DNA from: Comamonadaceae bacterium | Lineage (GTDB): Bacteria; Pseudomonadota; Gammaproteobacteria; Burkholderiales; Burkholderiaceae_C | Assembly (NCBI GenBank): GCA_947454695.1 | Contig: CANGMW010000124.1 | Coordinates: forward strand, 1 to 7,617 | Direction: 5' to 3' | Length of the DNA: 7,617 nt | Shown: positions 1-5,765 of the stretch, one piece after another | Layout: each line of letters starts with the position of its first letter | Position numbering within the stretch: the first letter of the stretch is position 1 | Notes under the pieces: model-generated | The model's input: only the letters and a program-made list of their open reading frames with translations | Told to the model about the DNA's origin: nothing | The model's database searches: none | Translations under genes and position numbers: made by a program

Positions 1-303
1 CGCGCCTGCGTGCTGGCGCTGTGGCGCGGCCAAGCGCAACGCAGCTACAACGTGAACGACGATTCAACGATGAAGATGGGCGACTACATGGATTTGGCCG
101 CCGACCTCTACGCCCTGCCCCGCCCGCCGCGGGTGACGCGCGCCCAGGCAGCAGCGCAACTCTCGCCCATGTTGCTCAGCTTCATGAGCGAATCAAGACG
201 CATGGTCAACACGCGGATGAAGCAGGCGTTGCGGCTGGTGCTGCGGTATCCGACGGTGGCGTCGGGCTTGCAGGGTAAATGGCTATCACGGGTAGACGTG
301 TAG
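1..303 (+). CDS. C-terminal part of an SDR/NAD-dependent epimerase-type protein (5' end outside window)
   Basis: The frame is open from the first base of the window, and 100 residues are visible before the TAG stop at 301-303, so the gene begins upstream. The segment contains YNVNDDS near the start, then GDYMDLAADLYALPRPPR, then a stretch with LLSFMSESRR and a closing LRYPTV-GL. This matches, from memory, the C-terminal substrate-side region of proteins annotated as SDR-family NAD-dependent epimerase/dehydratase in Burkholderiales. The Rossmann NAD-binding region (GxxGxxG) would lie upstream and cannot be seen, so cofactor use and reaction are inferred from family resemblance only. A GTG at 10 could be read as a start, but the frame and homology-like content continue through it, so it is not treated as the real start. 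The convergent tRNA-Leu terminator lies just past the stop. Confidence 0.65.
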   Translation, partial: RACVLALWRGQAQRSYNVNDDSTMKMGDYMDLAADLYALPRPPRVTRAQAAAQLSPMLLSFMSESRRMVNTRMKQALRLVLRYPTVASGLQGKWLSRVDV

Positions 304-308
304 TCCCT

Positions 309-349
309 AAAAGACAAAAGTCCGCACCGTTTTGAACGTGTGCGGACTT
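309..349 (-). terminator. Intrinsic terminator of the tRNA-Leu gene
   Basis: A perfect 10-bp inverted repeat, AAGTCCGCAC (318-327) and GTGCGGACTT (340-349), is extended inward by CGTT/AACG around a 3-base loop. Read on the minus strand, it sits just past the tRNA 3' end and is followed by a T-rich run (TTTTGTCTTTT). No T tract follows in the plus direction, so it serves the minus-strand tRNA rather than the upstream plus-strand gene. Confidence 0.8.
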
Positions 350-354
350 GTAGC

Positions 355-439
355 TGGTGCCCGGGGCCGGAATCGAACCGGCACGCCTTGCGGCGGGGGA
401 TTTTGAGTCCCCTGCGTCTACCAATTTCACCACCCGGGC
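355..439 (-). tRNA. tRNA-Leu, anticodon CAA (reads UUG)
   Basis: The reverse complement folds as a class II tRNA of 85 nt. The 7-bp acceptor stem pairs GCCCGGG with CCCGGGC, followed by discriminator A and an encoded CCA (complement of 355-357). The D-arm contains the expected GGTAGAC region. The anticodon stem GGGGA/TCCCC encloses loop CTCAAAA, giving anticodon CAA (complement of 403-405). A long variable arm forms CGCC-GCAA-GGCG, as expected for tRNA-Leu. The T-arm is GCCGG-TTCGATT-CCGGC. An intrinsic terminator lies a few bases downstream. Upstream in the minus direction the DNA is AT-rich with a GATAAT-like -10 hexamer about 21 bases before the tRNA, but no convincing -35 was found. Confidence 0.96.
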
Positions 440-665
440 GGGTAATTTGTGAAGTCTGTGATTATCGCTTATTTTTTCCCCTGATTGGGCTGGCAACTCA
501 AAATTGACCCATCGAATTCCTGCAGGTCAAGGTTTGGCGGGGTGATGGCCAGGGATAACGCCCCTCACGGGTAAATACTCTAGCCCGCGAAAAAATGAGG
601 CCAGACAATTTTGGCAACTAACTCGCTCAAGAAACCTTCCTAAAAACATCTGAACGGATAACTCA

Positions 666-980
666 ATGATCAATGAAATCGTGGTGCTCGGTGAATTGTC
701 GATGCGTGAAGACGTGTCCATGGAGGAGTACAACCAGCTGCTGGGGCAGATGTACAAAATCGTCACGGCCATGCCGGGCTTTCAGTCGGTCAAAAAATAC
801 ACCGCAGAGGATGGCGACACCGTGAACATTTACCGCTTTGAATCCGAGGCTGCGCTGGAGGCGTGGCGCACGCAACCCGATCACGTCGCGGCCATGAAAC
901 GAGGTCATGATGAGTTTTACGCCGGCGGACATTTGCAAATTTGCAAAGTGATCCGCGAAGTGGGCTTCAAAAAGTCTTAA
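666..980 (+). CDS. Antibiotic biosynthesis monooxygenase (ABM)-fold protein
   Basis: This 104-residue protein fits the length of single-domain ABM (dimeric alpha/beta barrel) proteins. The pattern is typical: an N-terminal beta strand (INEIVVLGEL), a helix containing EEYNQLLGQMYKIV, the MPGFQSVKKY strand after it, then the YRFES-EAALEAWR block and a H-containing helix ending in the HLQIC-V strand. Family members include quinol or heme-related monooxygenases and many proteins of unknown substrate. No residue here fixes the substrate, so enzymatic activity is inferred. There is no signal peptide, which suggests a cytoplasmic location. The ATG at 666 is chosen because the family fold begins right after it. 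The Shine-Dalgarno is weak (no clear AGGAG in the 20 bases before). It stands apart from its neighbours, with 226 bases before it and about 160 after. Confidence 0.75.
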   Translation: MINEIVVLGELSMREDVSMEEYNQLLGQMYKIVTAMPGFQSVKKYTAEDGDTVNIYRFESEAALEAWRTQPDHVAAMKRGHDEFYAGGHLQICKVIREVGFKKS

Positions 981-1130
981 GCACAGCCACGGCTCACCCG
1001 CTGCGCTTCTAAGCGCCTCGGGTTTGCCCTCTGTTGTTCATGGCGCTTCTCGTCAGAATGGGTTCTTTCGCTTTAGGTGTCGCAGCCGCTCACCACGCTT
1101 ATTCGCGGTGAAGCGCATGGAATAACCAAC

Positions 1131-1144
1131 AGGAGACAACGTTG
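1131..1144 (+). promoter_or_regulatory. Ribosome binding site supporting a TTG start
   Basis: AGGAG at 1131-1135 lies six bases before the TTG at 1142-1144. No ATG or GTG in this frame has a comparable site, and translation from the TTG gives a clean signal peptide (MKYIIKAILV...). The combination fixes TTG as the start of the hydrolase gene. Confidence 0.75.
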
Positions 1145-2191
1145 AAATACATCATCAAAGCCATCTTGGTCTTGGCCATCGTGCTGGTTCAAGTTTTTCC
1201 GACCTTGGCGAAGTCGGCCAAGATCCAATCGGAGGACTTCTTCGTACCCTCGCAAGCCCCGGGCATACAACTCTTCATGCGCTACAAACACCAAGCCGGC
1301 GTGAAGGCCACTTCCGGCGACAAGATTTTGTTGTTTGTGCACGGCGCCACTTACCCGGCTGAAACCGCCTTTGATTTGCCGATTGAAGGCATGTCCATGA
1401 TGGATTTGTTTGCTGCCAGGGGCTATGACGTCTACTTGGTGGATGTGCGCGGCTATGGCCGCTCGACACGTCCGCCGGAGATGGAGCAGCCCGCGCAAGA
1501 CAACGCCCCCATCGTGCACACGGCCGATGCGGTGAGCGACTTCGGCTCCGCGGTCGACGCGATTTTGAAGCGCCACAACGTGTCCAAAATCAACATCATG
1601 GGCTGGTCCTGGGGTACGTCCATTGTGGGCATGTACACCAGCCAGAACAACGCCAAGGTCAACCGGATGGTGATGTTCGCGCCCTTGTGGCTCTTTGCCA
1701 AAGAAACCGCGCTGCCCACCGGCCCGTCCACCGCCAAACTGGGTGCCTACCGCACCGTCTCCAAAGACAGTGCCAAAGCACGCTGGCTCAAAGGACTGAC
1801 CCCGGCGCAAGCGCAAGGCCTGATTCCTCCGGGCGTGTTTGAAGCCTGGGCCGATGCCACCTGGGCCACCGACCCCAAAGGCGGCTCGGGCAATCTGCGC
1901 GCACCCAATGGCGTGATTGACGACGTGATGAACCAATGGCAGCAGGACAAACCCCTGTACGACCCGGGCAAGATCACCGTGCCGTCCTTTCTGATCCATG
2001 CCGAGTGGGATGCTGACTTACCGCTGTACCAGACACTGGGCATGTTCAAGGCCCTGACCAACGCGCCCTACAAGCGCCATGTCGAACTGGGTGAAGGCAC
2101 GCACACGGTCATGCTCGAGAAAAACCGCATGCAGTTTTTCCGCGAGATTGCGGGCTTCCTGGATGAACGCAACCCTTTGGCCTTGAAATGA
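1142..2191 (+). CDS. Exported alpha/beta hydrolase
   Basis: This 349-residue protein of the alpha/beta hydrolase fold has an N-terminal signal peptide: positively charged KYIIK, a hydrophobic core to about residue 20, and a probable cleavage after TLA (residue 23). It is therefore probably periplasmic or secreted. The oxyanion-hole HG is at residues 67-68 (LFVHGAT), followed by the DVRGYGRS loop at about 101-108. The nucleophile elbow is GWSWG with Ser156. The acid is probably Asp290 (HAEWDAD), and the catalytic His is His321 (GEGTHTVM). All three triad positions are present, so the enzyme should be active, but the substrate (ester, amide, lactone or other) cannot be told. A cap region lies between about 185 and 270. 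The start codon is TTG with a good Shine-Dalgarno. It lies upstream of cysM, separated by about 109 bases that include a stable hairpin, so co-transcription is uncertain. Confidence 0.85.
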   Translation: MKYIIKAILVLAIVLVQVFPTLAKSAKIQSEDFFVPSQAPGIQLFMRYKHQAGVKATSGDKILLFVHGATYPAETAFDLPIEGMSMMDLFAARGYDVYLVDVRGYGRSTRPPEMEQPAQDNAPIVHTADAVSDFGSAVDAILKRHNVSKINIMGWSWGTSIVGMYTSQNNAKVNRMVMFAPLWLFAKETALPTGPSTAKLGAYRTVSKDSAKARWLKGLTPAQAQGLIPPGVFEAWADATWATDPKGGSGNLRAPNGVIDDVMNQWQQDKPLYDPGKITVPSFLIHAEWDADLPLYQTLGMFKALTNAPYKRHVELGEGTHTVMLEKNRMQFFREIAGFLDERNPLALK

Positions 2192-2241
2192 GGCACTGAC
2201 ACCAAGGTCCATCGCTCAGATGGTCCGTTGACGTCTACAGC

Positions 2242-2261
2242 CGCCAAGGTTCGCCTTGGCG
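2242..2261 (+). other. Stable TTCG-tetraloop hairpin between the hydrolase and cysM
   Basis: A perfect 8-bp stem, CGCCAAGG/CCTTGGCG, closes on a TTCG tetraloop, an exceptionally stable loop type. It sits 50 bases past the hydrolase stop and 39 bases before the cysM start. No proper T tract follows (only TTTT about 13 bases later), so it may be a weak terminator, an attenuating or mRNA-stabilising structure, or neutral. A weaker hairpin (CCATC/GATGG) is at 2209-2223. Confidence 0.45.
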
Positions 2262-2300
2262 CGCTGTGGGCAAGTTTTGAACTTATGGCAAAGTGTGGGG

Positions 2301-3203
2301 ATGAAATACCCGACGATTGAAGACAGCATCGGCAAGACCCCGCTGGTGGCCCTGCAGCGCATTGAAGCGTCTGCCAACGCGGCCCGCGGCAACGTGGTCT
2401 TGGGCAAGCTCGAAGGCAACAACCCGGCCGGCTCGGTCAAAGACCGACCGGCGCTTTCCATGATCCGCCGTGCCGAAGAGCGCGGAGAAATCAAGCCCGG
2501 CGACACCCTGATTGAAGCCACGTCCGGCAACACCGGCATTGCGCTGGCCATGGCAGCGGCCATCAAGGGCTATCGCATGGTGCTGATCATGCCGGAGGAC
2601 TTGTCGATTGAGCGCGCCCAGACCATGAAGGCTTTTGGCGCAGAACTCATCCTCACCCCCAAGTCCGGCGGCATGGAATACGCGCGCGACTTGTCCGAGC
2701 AAATGGTTAAGCAAGGCAAGGGCCGCGTGCTCGACCAGTTTGCCAACCCGGACAACCCGCGCATCCACTATGAGACCACCGGCCCGGAAATCTGGGAACA
2801 GACGGGCAAGCGCATCACCCATTTTGTGAGCGCCATGGGCACCACCGGCACCATCACGGGTGTGGCTAAATTTCTCAAAGAAAAAAATTCGAAGATCAAG
2901 ATCATCGGCGCACAGCCTGAAGAAGGCTCGCGCATCCCGGGTATCCGGAAATGGCCGCAGGAATACCTGCCCAAAATTTATGACGCCAGCCTGGTGGACG
3001 AACTCGTTTATGTGAGCCAGTCCGATGCCGAAGAAATGTGCCGGCGCATGGCGCGCGAAGAAGGCATCTTTGCCGGCATCTCCGCCGCAGGCGCGTGCTG
3101 GGTGGCGCAACAAATCGCCCAGCGCGAAGAGAACGCCACCATCGTGTTCATCGTGTGCGACCGGGGCGACCGCTACCTGTCCACCGGCGTTTTTCCAGCA
3201 TAA
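2301..3203 (+). CDS. cysM: Cysteine synthase B (O-acetylserine sulfhydrylase B, PLP-dependent)
   Basis: The 300-residue protein matches CysM of E. coli closely from memory. CysM joins O-acetylserine with sulfide or thiosulfate to give cysteine or S-sulfocysteine in the cytoplasm. Visible signatures are IGKTPLV (10-16), the PLP-binding lysine in GSVKDRP (Lys47), the substrate loop TSGNTG (74-79), the PLP-phosphate loop GTTGT (180-184) and the CysM-type block PEEGSRIPGIRKWPQEYLP (206-224). GIRKW corresponds to the GIRRW segment of E. coli CysM, whose basic residues help accept thiosulfate; this block separates it from CysK. The C-terminus ends at CDRGDRYLSTGVFPA, some ten residues shorter than the E. 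coli protein. The ATG at 2301 is preferred over an in-frame TTG at 2256, because family members begin just before the conserved IGKTPL motif. The Shine-Dalgarno is poor (GTGGGG abuts the ATG). The NUDIX gene follows after 33 bases. Confidence 0.95.
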   Translation: MKYPTIEDSIGKTPLVALQRIEASANAARGNVVLGKLEGNNPAGSVKDRPALSMIRRAEERGEIKPGDTLIEATSGNTGIALAMAAAIKGYRMVLIMPEDLSIERAQTMKAFGAELILTPKSGGMEYARDLSEQMVKQGKGRVLDQFANPDNPRIHYETTGPEIWEQTGKRITHFVSAMGTTGTITGVAKFLKEKNSKIKIIGAQPEEGSRIPGIRKWPQEYLPKIYDASLVDELVYVSQSDAEEMCRRMAREEGIFAGISAAGACWVAQQIAQREENATIVFIVCDRGDRYLSTGVFPA

Positions 3204-3236
3204 AAAATCTTAGATTCAGACACCACGAGGTCATCC

Positions 3237-3767
3237 ATGAGCCACGGTTTCCGCTTTTGCCCGAAATGCGCCACGCCGCTGGAACACATCACCCGCGTGG
3301 AAGATGGTGGTGAAAAAGAACGCCTGAGCTGCCCGGCTTGCGACTACACCCACTGGAACAATCCCACCCCGGTGTTGGCCGCGGTGATTGAGTACGAGGG
3401 CCAGGTGCTCCTGGCACGCAACGCGGCCTGGCCGGGCAAGATGTACGCGCTCATCACCGGCTTCATGGAGGCCGGCGAAACACCGCAAGGCGGCATCGAG
3501 CGCGAGATTGCTGAAGAGACCTCGCTGCAAACGAGTGCGCTCAATCTCATCGGCGTGTACGACTTTCAACGCATGAACCAGGTCATCATTGCCTACCATG
3601 CGGTCTGCCATGGCGAGGTGCGCCTCTCGCCCGAGCTGGTGGACTACAAGTTGTATGCGCCCGAGACCGTGAAATGCTGGCCCGCAGGCACCGGCTACGC
3701 ACTGGCCGATTGGCTGCGCACGCGCGGCCACGAACCTGAATTTATAGAGTGGTCCCGCAAGCCTTGA
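3237..3767 (+). CDS. Zinc-ribbon NUDIX hydrolase
   Basis: This 176-residue protein has two parts. The N-terminal zinc ribbon has CPKC (Cys8, Cys11) and CPAC (Cys32, Cys35). The NUDIX domain starts at about residue 45. The NUDIX box runs from Gly75 to Leu97: Gly75, Glu81, then REIAEE at 89-94 with the metal-binding glutamates. The usual final glycine is replaced by Ser96. The ribbon resembles that of NADH pyrophosphatase (NudC) and of small Nudix proteins with a Nudix_N_2 domain. The typical NudC SQPWPFPxS motif after the box is not visible, so it should not be called NudC. It presumably cleaves a nucleoside diphosphate linked to X, substrate unknown. A short GAGG upstream of the ATG can serve as ribosome binding site. 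Spacing is 33 bases from cysM and 24 bases to the TusA-like gene, consistent with one transcript. Confidence 0.9.
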   Translation: MSHGFRFCPKCATPLEHITRVEDGGEKERLSCPACDYTHWNNPTPVLAAVIEYEGQVLLARNAAWPGKMYALITGFMEAGETPQGGIEREIAEETSLQTSALNLIGVYDFQRMNQVIIAYHAVCHGEVRLSPELVDYKLYAPETVKCWPAGTGYALADWLRTRGHEPEFIEWSRKP

Positions 3768-3791
3768 ACGCGGGCCTTTGAAAAAAGACTT

Positions 3792-4019
3792 ATGAACATC
3801 GACAAAGAAATCGACACCCGGGGGCTGAACTGCCCGCTGCCCATCCTCAAAGCCAAGAAAGCGCTCGCCGAGATGCAAAGCGGCCAGACGCTCAAAGTCC
3901 TGGCCACCGATGCCGGTTCACTGCGCGACTTTGTAGCCTTTGCCAAACAGACCGGCCATGAATTACTGGAACAAACCACCGTGGGTGCAGAGTTCACCCA
4001 TGTGATGCGCCGCCGCTGA
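3792..4019 (+). CDS. TusA/SirA-family sulfur carrier protein
   Basis: The 75-residue protein has the family length and the diagnostic motif DTRGLNCPLPILKAKKAL. Cys14 within CPxP is the residue that would carry persulfide sulfur. The C-terminal half (DAGSLRDFVAFAKQTGHELLE) fits the beta-alpha-beta fold of the family. TusA proteins relay sulfur for tRNA 2-thiouridine synthesis or for dissimilatory sulfur metabolism, while close relatives (YeeD, SirA-like) have less certain roles. The sequence does not decide among these, so no symbol is given. It lies 24 bases after the NUDIX gene and downstream of cysM, giving a sulfur-themed neighbourhood. The Shine-Dalgarno is weak and A-rich (GAAAAAAG). The stop codon overlaps GCTGATCA, which recurs at the far end of the AT-rich island. 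Confidence 0.88.
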   Translation: MNIDKEIDTRGLNCPLPILKAKKALAEMQSGQTLKVLATDAGSLRDFVAFAKQTGHELLEQTTVGAEFTHVMRRR

Positions 4020-4239
4020 TCAACGTACATTAAGCCACGTTGTAGCAAGTTTGACCGCAAGCTGTGACCCGCAATCAGATTTTTTGAAGCTGAAATCTCT
4101 GACTTTTTATACGGACTATCATCGGCGTTCTTGAAGCTAACGATACCAGTCATACCAAAAGCAGCCCATCAATGATTTTTTCAATTTTTTGCTACCCATC
4201 AGGCAGGCTAGAGATATGTATGCATTCGCGGATTACAGC

Positions 4240-4268
4240 TTGAATCGCTCAAATTGAATAGCAATATC
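4240..4268 (+). promoter_or_regulatory. Possible sigma70-type promoter for the orphan gene
   Basis: TTGAAT (4240-4245) is separated by 17 bases from AATATC (4263-4268), with the gene start about 33 bases further on. The -10 match is poor and AT-rich DNA yields such pairs easily, so this is only a candidate. Confidence 0.2.
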
Positions 4269-4300
4269 ACTTTGTCAAAGTAATTTTTTGGAGTTTAACT

Positions 4301-4675
4301 ATGGGAATTTTCTCTGCACTATTTGGCAAACCAGCAGATAAAGTTGGGATCGCTATCCGTGAGAATTCAACTTTGGTTGATACTCATATGAAGAGCATTC
4401 ACAGTGATATTGTTCAATATGGCGATTTCACTTTTGAATATCTTTATACAAGCAATGAGCCAATTTCAAGCAATGGAACTTATGGTTCTGTAATTTACAT
4501 TAGAGTTGAAAGTCCAGTCCATGAGTTTGTTTCGTCTTTGCCAAAAGATTTTCCTGAAATACAGGAGTCGATTGACAAACATCAAAAACAATATTCAGGG
4601 CTTCCTAACAACATATCTAAGCAAATGACTCGTTGGCTGTACTTTAATATGACAAAGAATTTTCGCGCCTGCTAA
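4301..4675 (+). CDS. Hypothetical protein, AT-rich orphan gene
   Basis: I do not recognise this 124-residue protein. It begins MGIFSALFGK, a short hydrophobic/amphipathic start that is not a signal peptide. Beta-rich segments follow (TFEYLYTSN and SVIYIRVESP), then a helical region containing LPKDFPEIQESIDKHQKQYSGLP, and it ends in WLYFNMTKNFRAC. No catalytic motif or membrane span is visible; a small cytoplasmic protein is most likely. Coding potential is supported by a good Shine-Dalgarno (GGAG at 4290-4293, seven bases before the ATG), by reasonable amino-acid composition and by absence of a better reading in the region. Codons are A/T-ending, unlike all neighbours, which suggests acquisition by transfer. 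It reads toward galU, which lies on the opposite strand. Confidence 0.6.
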   Translation: MGIFSALFGKPADKVGIAIRENSTLVDTHMKSIHSDIVQYGDFTFEYLYTSNEPISSNGTYGSVIYIRVESPVHEFVSSLPKDFPEIQESIDKHQKQYSGLPNNISKQMTRWLYFNMTKNFRAC

Positions 4676-4779
4676 TTTTTGGAATTTAGATACATTCGAC
4701 CTATGGGTCCATTAATGAAGTAAGTAGCGTGTATCTTTTAAAAGTTAGTCAGCAAGACACTTGTATAAGATTTGTTGTG

Positions 4780-4811
4780 AAAAAGTGCGGCGCGACTAAC
4801 AGCGCCTCCAC
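4780..4811 (-). terminator. Intrinsic terminator downstream of galU
   Basis: On the minus strand the stem GTG-GGCGC pairs with GCGCC-CAC around loop TGTTAGTC with a small internal loop, followed directly by TTTTT (complement of 4780-4784). It lies about 43 bases beyond the galU stop and probably ends the valS-galU transcript. Confidence 0.65.
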
Positions 4812-4816
4812 AAACT

Positions 4817-4853
4817 GTCCTTATGCAGCAACATTTCATTTGCTGATCAGGAC
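4817..4853 (-). other. Hairpin abutting the galU stop codon
   Basis: GTCCT (4817-4821) pairs with AGGAC (4849-4853), and CAGCAA (4826-4831) with TTGCTG (4840-4845), around an 8-base loop. It starts at the base after the galU stop. No strong T tract follows on either strand, so it is better seen as a 3'-end stabilising structure or an accessory to the terminator just beyond it. Confidence 0.4.
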
Positions 4854-5738
4854 CTAAATTTTCACATTGAGCGCGCGCAGGTAGTCGCGAAACCCCGCAC
4901 CCACCTCCGGGTGTTGCAGGGCCAGCTCCACCGTCGCCTCCAGAAAGCCTTCCTTGCTACCACAATCGTAGCGCTTGCCTTCGTACTGGTAAGCATGCAC
5001 GCGCTCGTGATGGAGCAAGCCGGCAATGCCATCGGTCAACTGAATTTCGCCGCCGGCACCGCGGGGTTGTTGGCGAATCTGCTCGTACACCGCATTGGTG
5101 AGGATGTAGCGCCCGGCCACTGCCATGCGTGAAGGTGCTTTCTCAGGCGTGGGTTTCTCCACAATCTGGCTGATGTTGAGCAGGCGCTCACCATCGGGCT
5201 GACCCACCACAATGCCGTAGCGACGTACCTGGTCTTGCGGCACTTCCTGCACTGCGATCACCGAGTTGCCCAGTCGCTCATAAGCCTGCACCATCTGTGC
5301 CAAGACGGAGGCGCCACCGGCCGGCCCGATCATCAGGTCATCGGCCAACAGCACCGCAAAGGGCGCACCACCCGTGAGGTGCTCGGCGCACAAGACGGCG
5401 TGACCCAAACCCAAAGCGTGCGACTGACGCACATAGGTGCAATCCATGTCGGATGGTTGCACCGAGCGCACCAGATCGAGCAAGGCTTGCTTGCCCTGGG
5501 TTTGCAACTCGTTCTCCAGCTCATACGCCGTGTCGAAATGGTCTTCAATCGCACGCTTGTTGCGTCCGGTGACGAACACCATGTGGCGAATGCCAGCCGC
5601 ATAGGCCTCTTCCACCGCGTACTGGATCAGCGGCTTGTCCACCACCGGCAGCATCTCTTTGGGCGCGGCTTTGGTCGCCGGCAGAAAACGCGTGCCCAGA
5701 CCGGCCACGGGGAACACAGCGGTGTTGATTTTTTTCAT
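4854..5738 (-). CDS. galU: UTP-glucose-1-phosphate uridylyltransferase (UDP-glucose pyrophosphorylase)
   Basis: The 294-residue protein has the usual bacterial GalU length and signatures. It makes UDP-glucose from UTP and glucose-1-phosphate for cell-envelope polysaccharides, osmoprotectants and galactose metabolism, in the cytoplasm. The nucleotide-binding segment is GLGTRFLPATKAAPKEMLPV (13-32). The metal/sugar-phosphate motif LADD is at 131-134, EKP at 194-196, GEIQLTD at 230-236, and the closing GKRYDCGSKEGF at 254-265. All expected motifs are intact, so the enzyme should be functional. The ATG at 5738 is chosen because family members begin KxxxAVFPVAGLGTR at this point; the Shine-Dalgarno is weak. 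It starts 27 bases after the valS stop on the same strand, so the two are probably co-transcribed, and two hairpins follow its stop. Confidence 0.97.
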   Translation of the reverse strand: MKKINTAVFPVAGLGTRFLPATKAAPKEMLPVVDKPLIQYAVEEAYAAGIRHMVFVTGRNKRAIEDHFDTAYELENELQTQGKQALLDLVRSVQPSDMDCTYVRQSHALGLGHAVLCAEHLTGGAPFAVLLADDLMIGPAGGASVLAQMVQAYERLGNSVIAVQEVPQDQVRRYGIVVGQPDGERLLNISQIVEKPTPEKAPSRMAVAGRYILTNAVYEQIRQQPRGAGGEIQLTDGIAGLLHHERVHAYQYEGKRYDCGSKEGFLEATVELALQHPEVGAGFRDYLRALNVKI

Positions 5739-5765
5739 GGTGTCGGCTTTGGTTCAGAAAAAGAC

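Larger units (their letters stand above)
4023..4841. other. AT-rich island, possible acquired insertion
   Basis: Base composition drops visibly from GC-rich to AT-rich just after the TusA-like stop and returns to GC-rich at the galU stop. The island contains one unrecognised gene (4301-4675). The stretch 4023-4300 has no gene I can support: short repeats GCAGCCCATCA (4161) and GCTACCCATCA (4191), two TTGAAT copies and a CTTTG-T-CAAAG palindrome at 4270-4280. The 4676-4841 stretch holds the galU terminator hairpins and the palindrome CTTTTAAAAG (4735-4744). An 8-bp direct repeat, GCTGATCA, borders the island at 4015-4022 and 4842-4849, like a target duplication, but no transposase or terminal inverted repeats were seen. 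Confidence 0.4.

Noticed and set aside
206..496. Minus-strand open frame of 96 codons over the tRNA-Leu
   Set aside because: It reads straight through the tRNA gene and its terminator; the VVKLVDAGDSKSPAARRAGSIPAPGTS-type peptide is a well-known false product of tRNA-Leu sequence.
1073..1999. Minus-strand open frame of 308 codons opposite the alpha/beta hydrolase
   Set aside because: Antisense shadow in GC-rich DNA: His/Gly/Arg-rich composition, no family motifs, while the plus strand has a full catalytic triad and a signal peptide.
2256..2300. In-frame TTG as an earlier cysM start
   Set aside because: It lies within the stem of the TTCG hairpin, has no Shine-Dalgarno and adds 15 residues absent from family members; the ATG at 2301 gives the normal CysM length.
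2283..3113. Minus-strand open frame of 276 codons opposite cysM
   Set aside because: Antisense shadow; the plus strand encodes an unmistakable CysM.
3231..3878. Minus-strand open frame of 215 codons opposite the NUDIX gene
   Set aside because: Shadow of the NUDIX frame, with His/Arg/Ala-rich composition and no motifs.
3695..4153. Minus-strand open frame of 152 codons spanning the end of the NUDIX gene and the TusA-like gene
   Set aside because: It overlaps two clear plus-strand genes in antisense and has no recognisable motif or ribosome binding site.
4161..4201. Two CCCATCA-containing repeats 30 bases apart as a possible CRISPR-like or iteron unit
   Set aside because: Only two imperfect copies of about 11 bases; no third unit and no associated genes.
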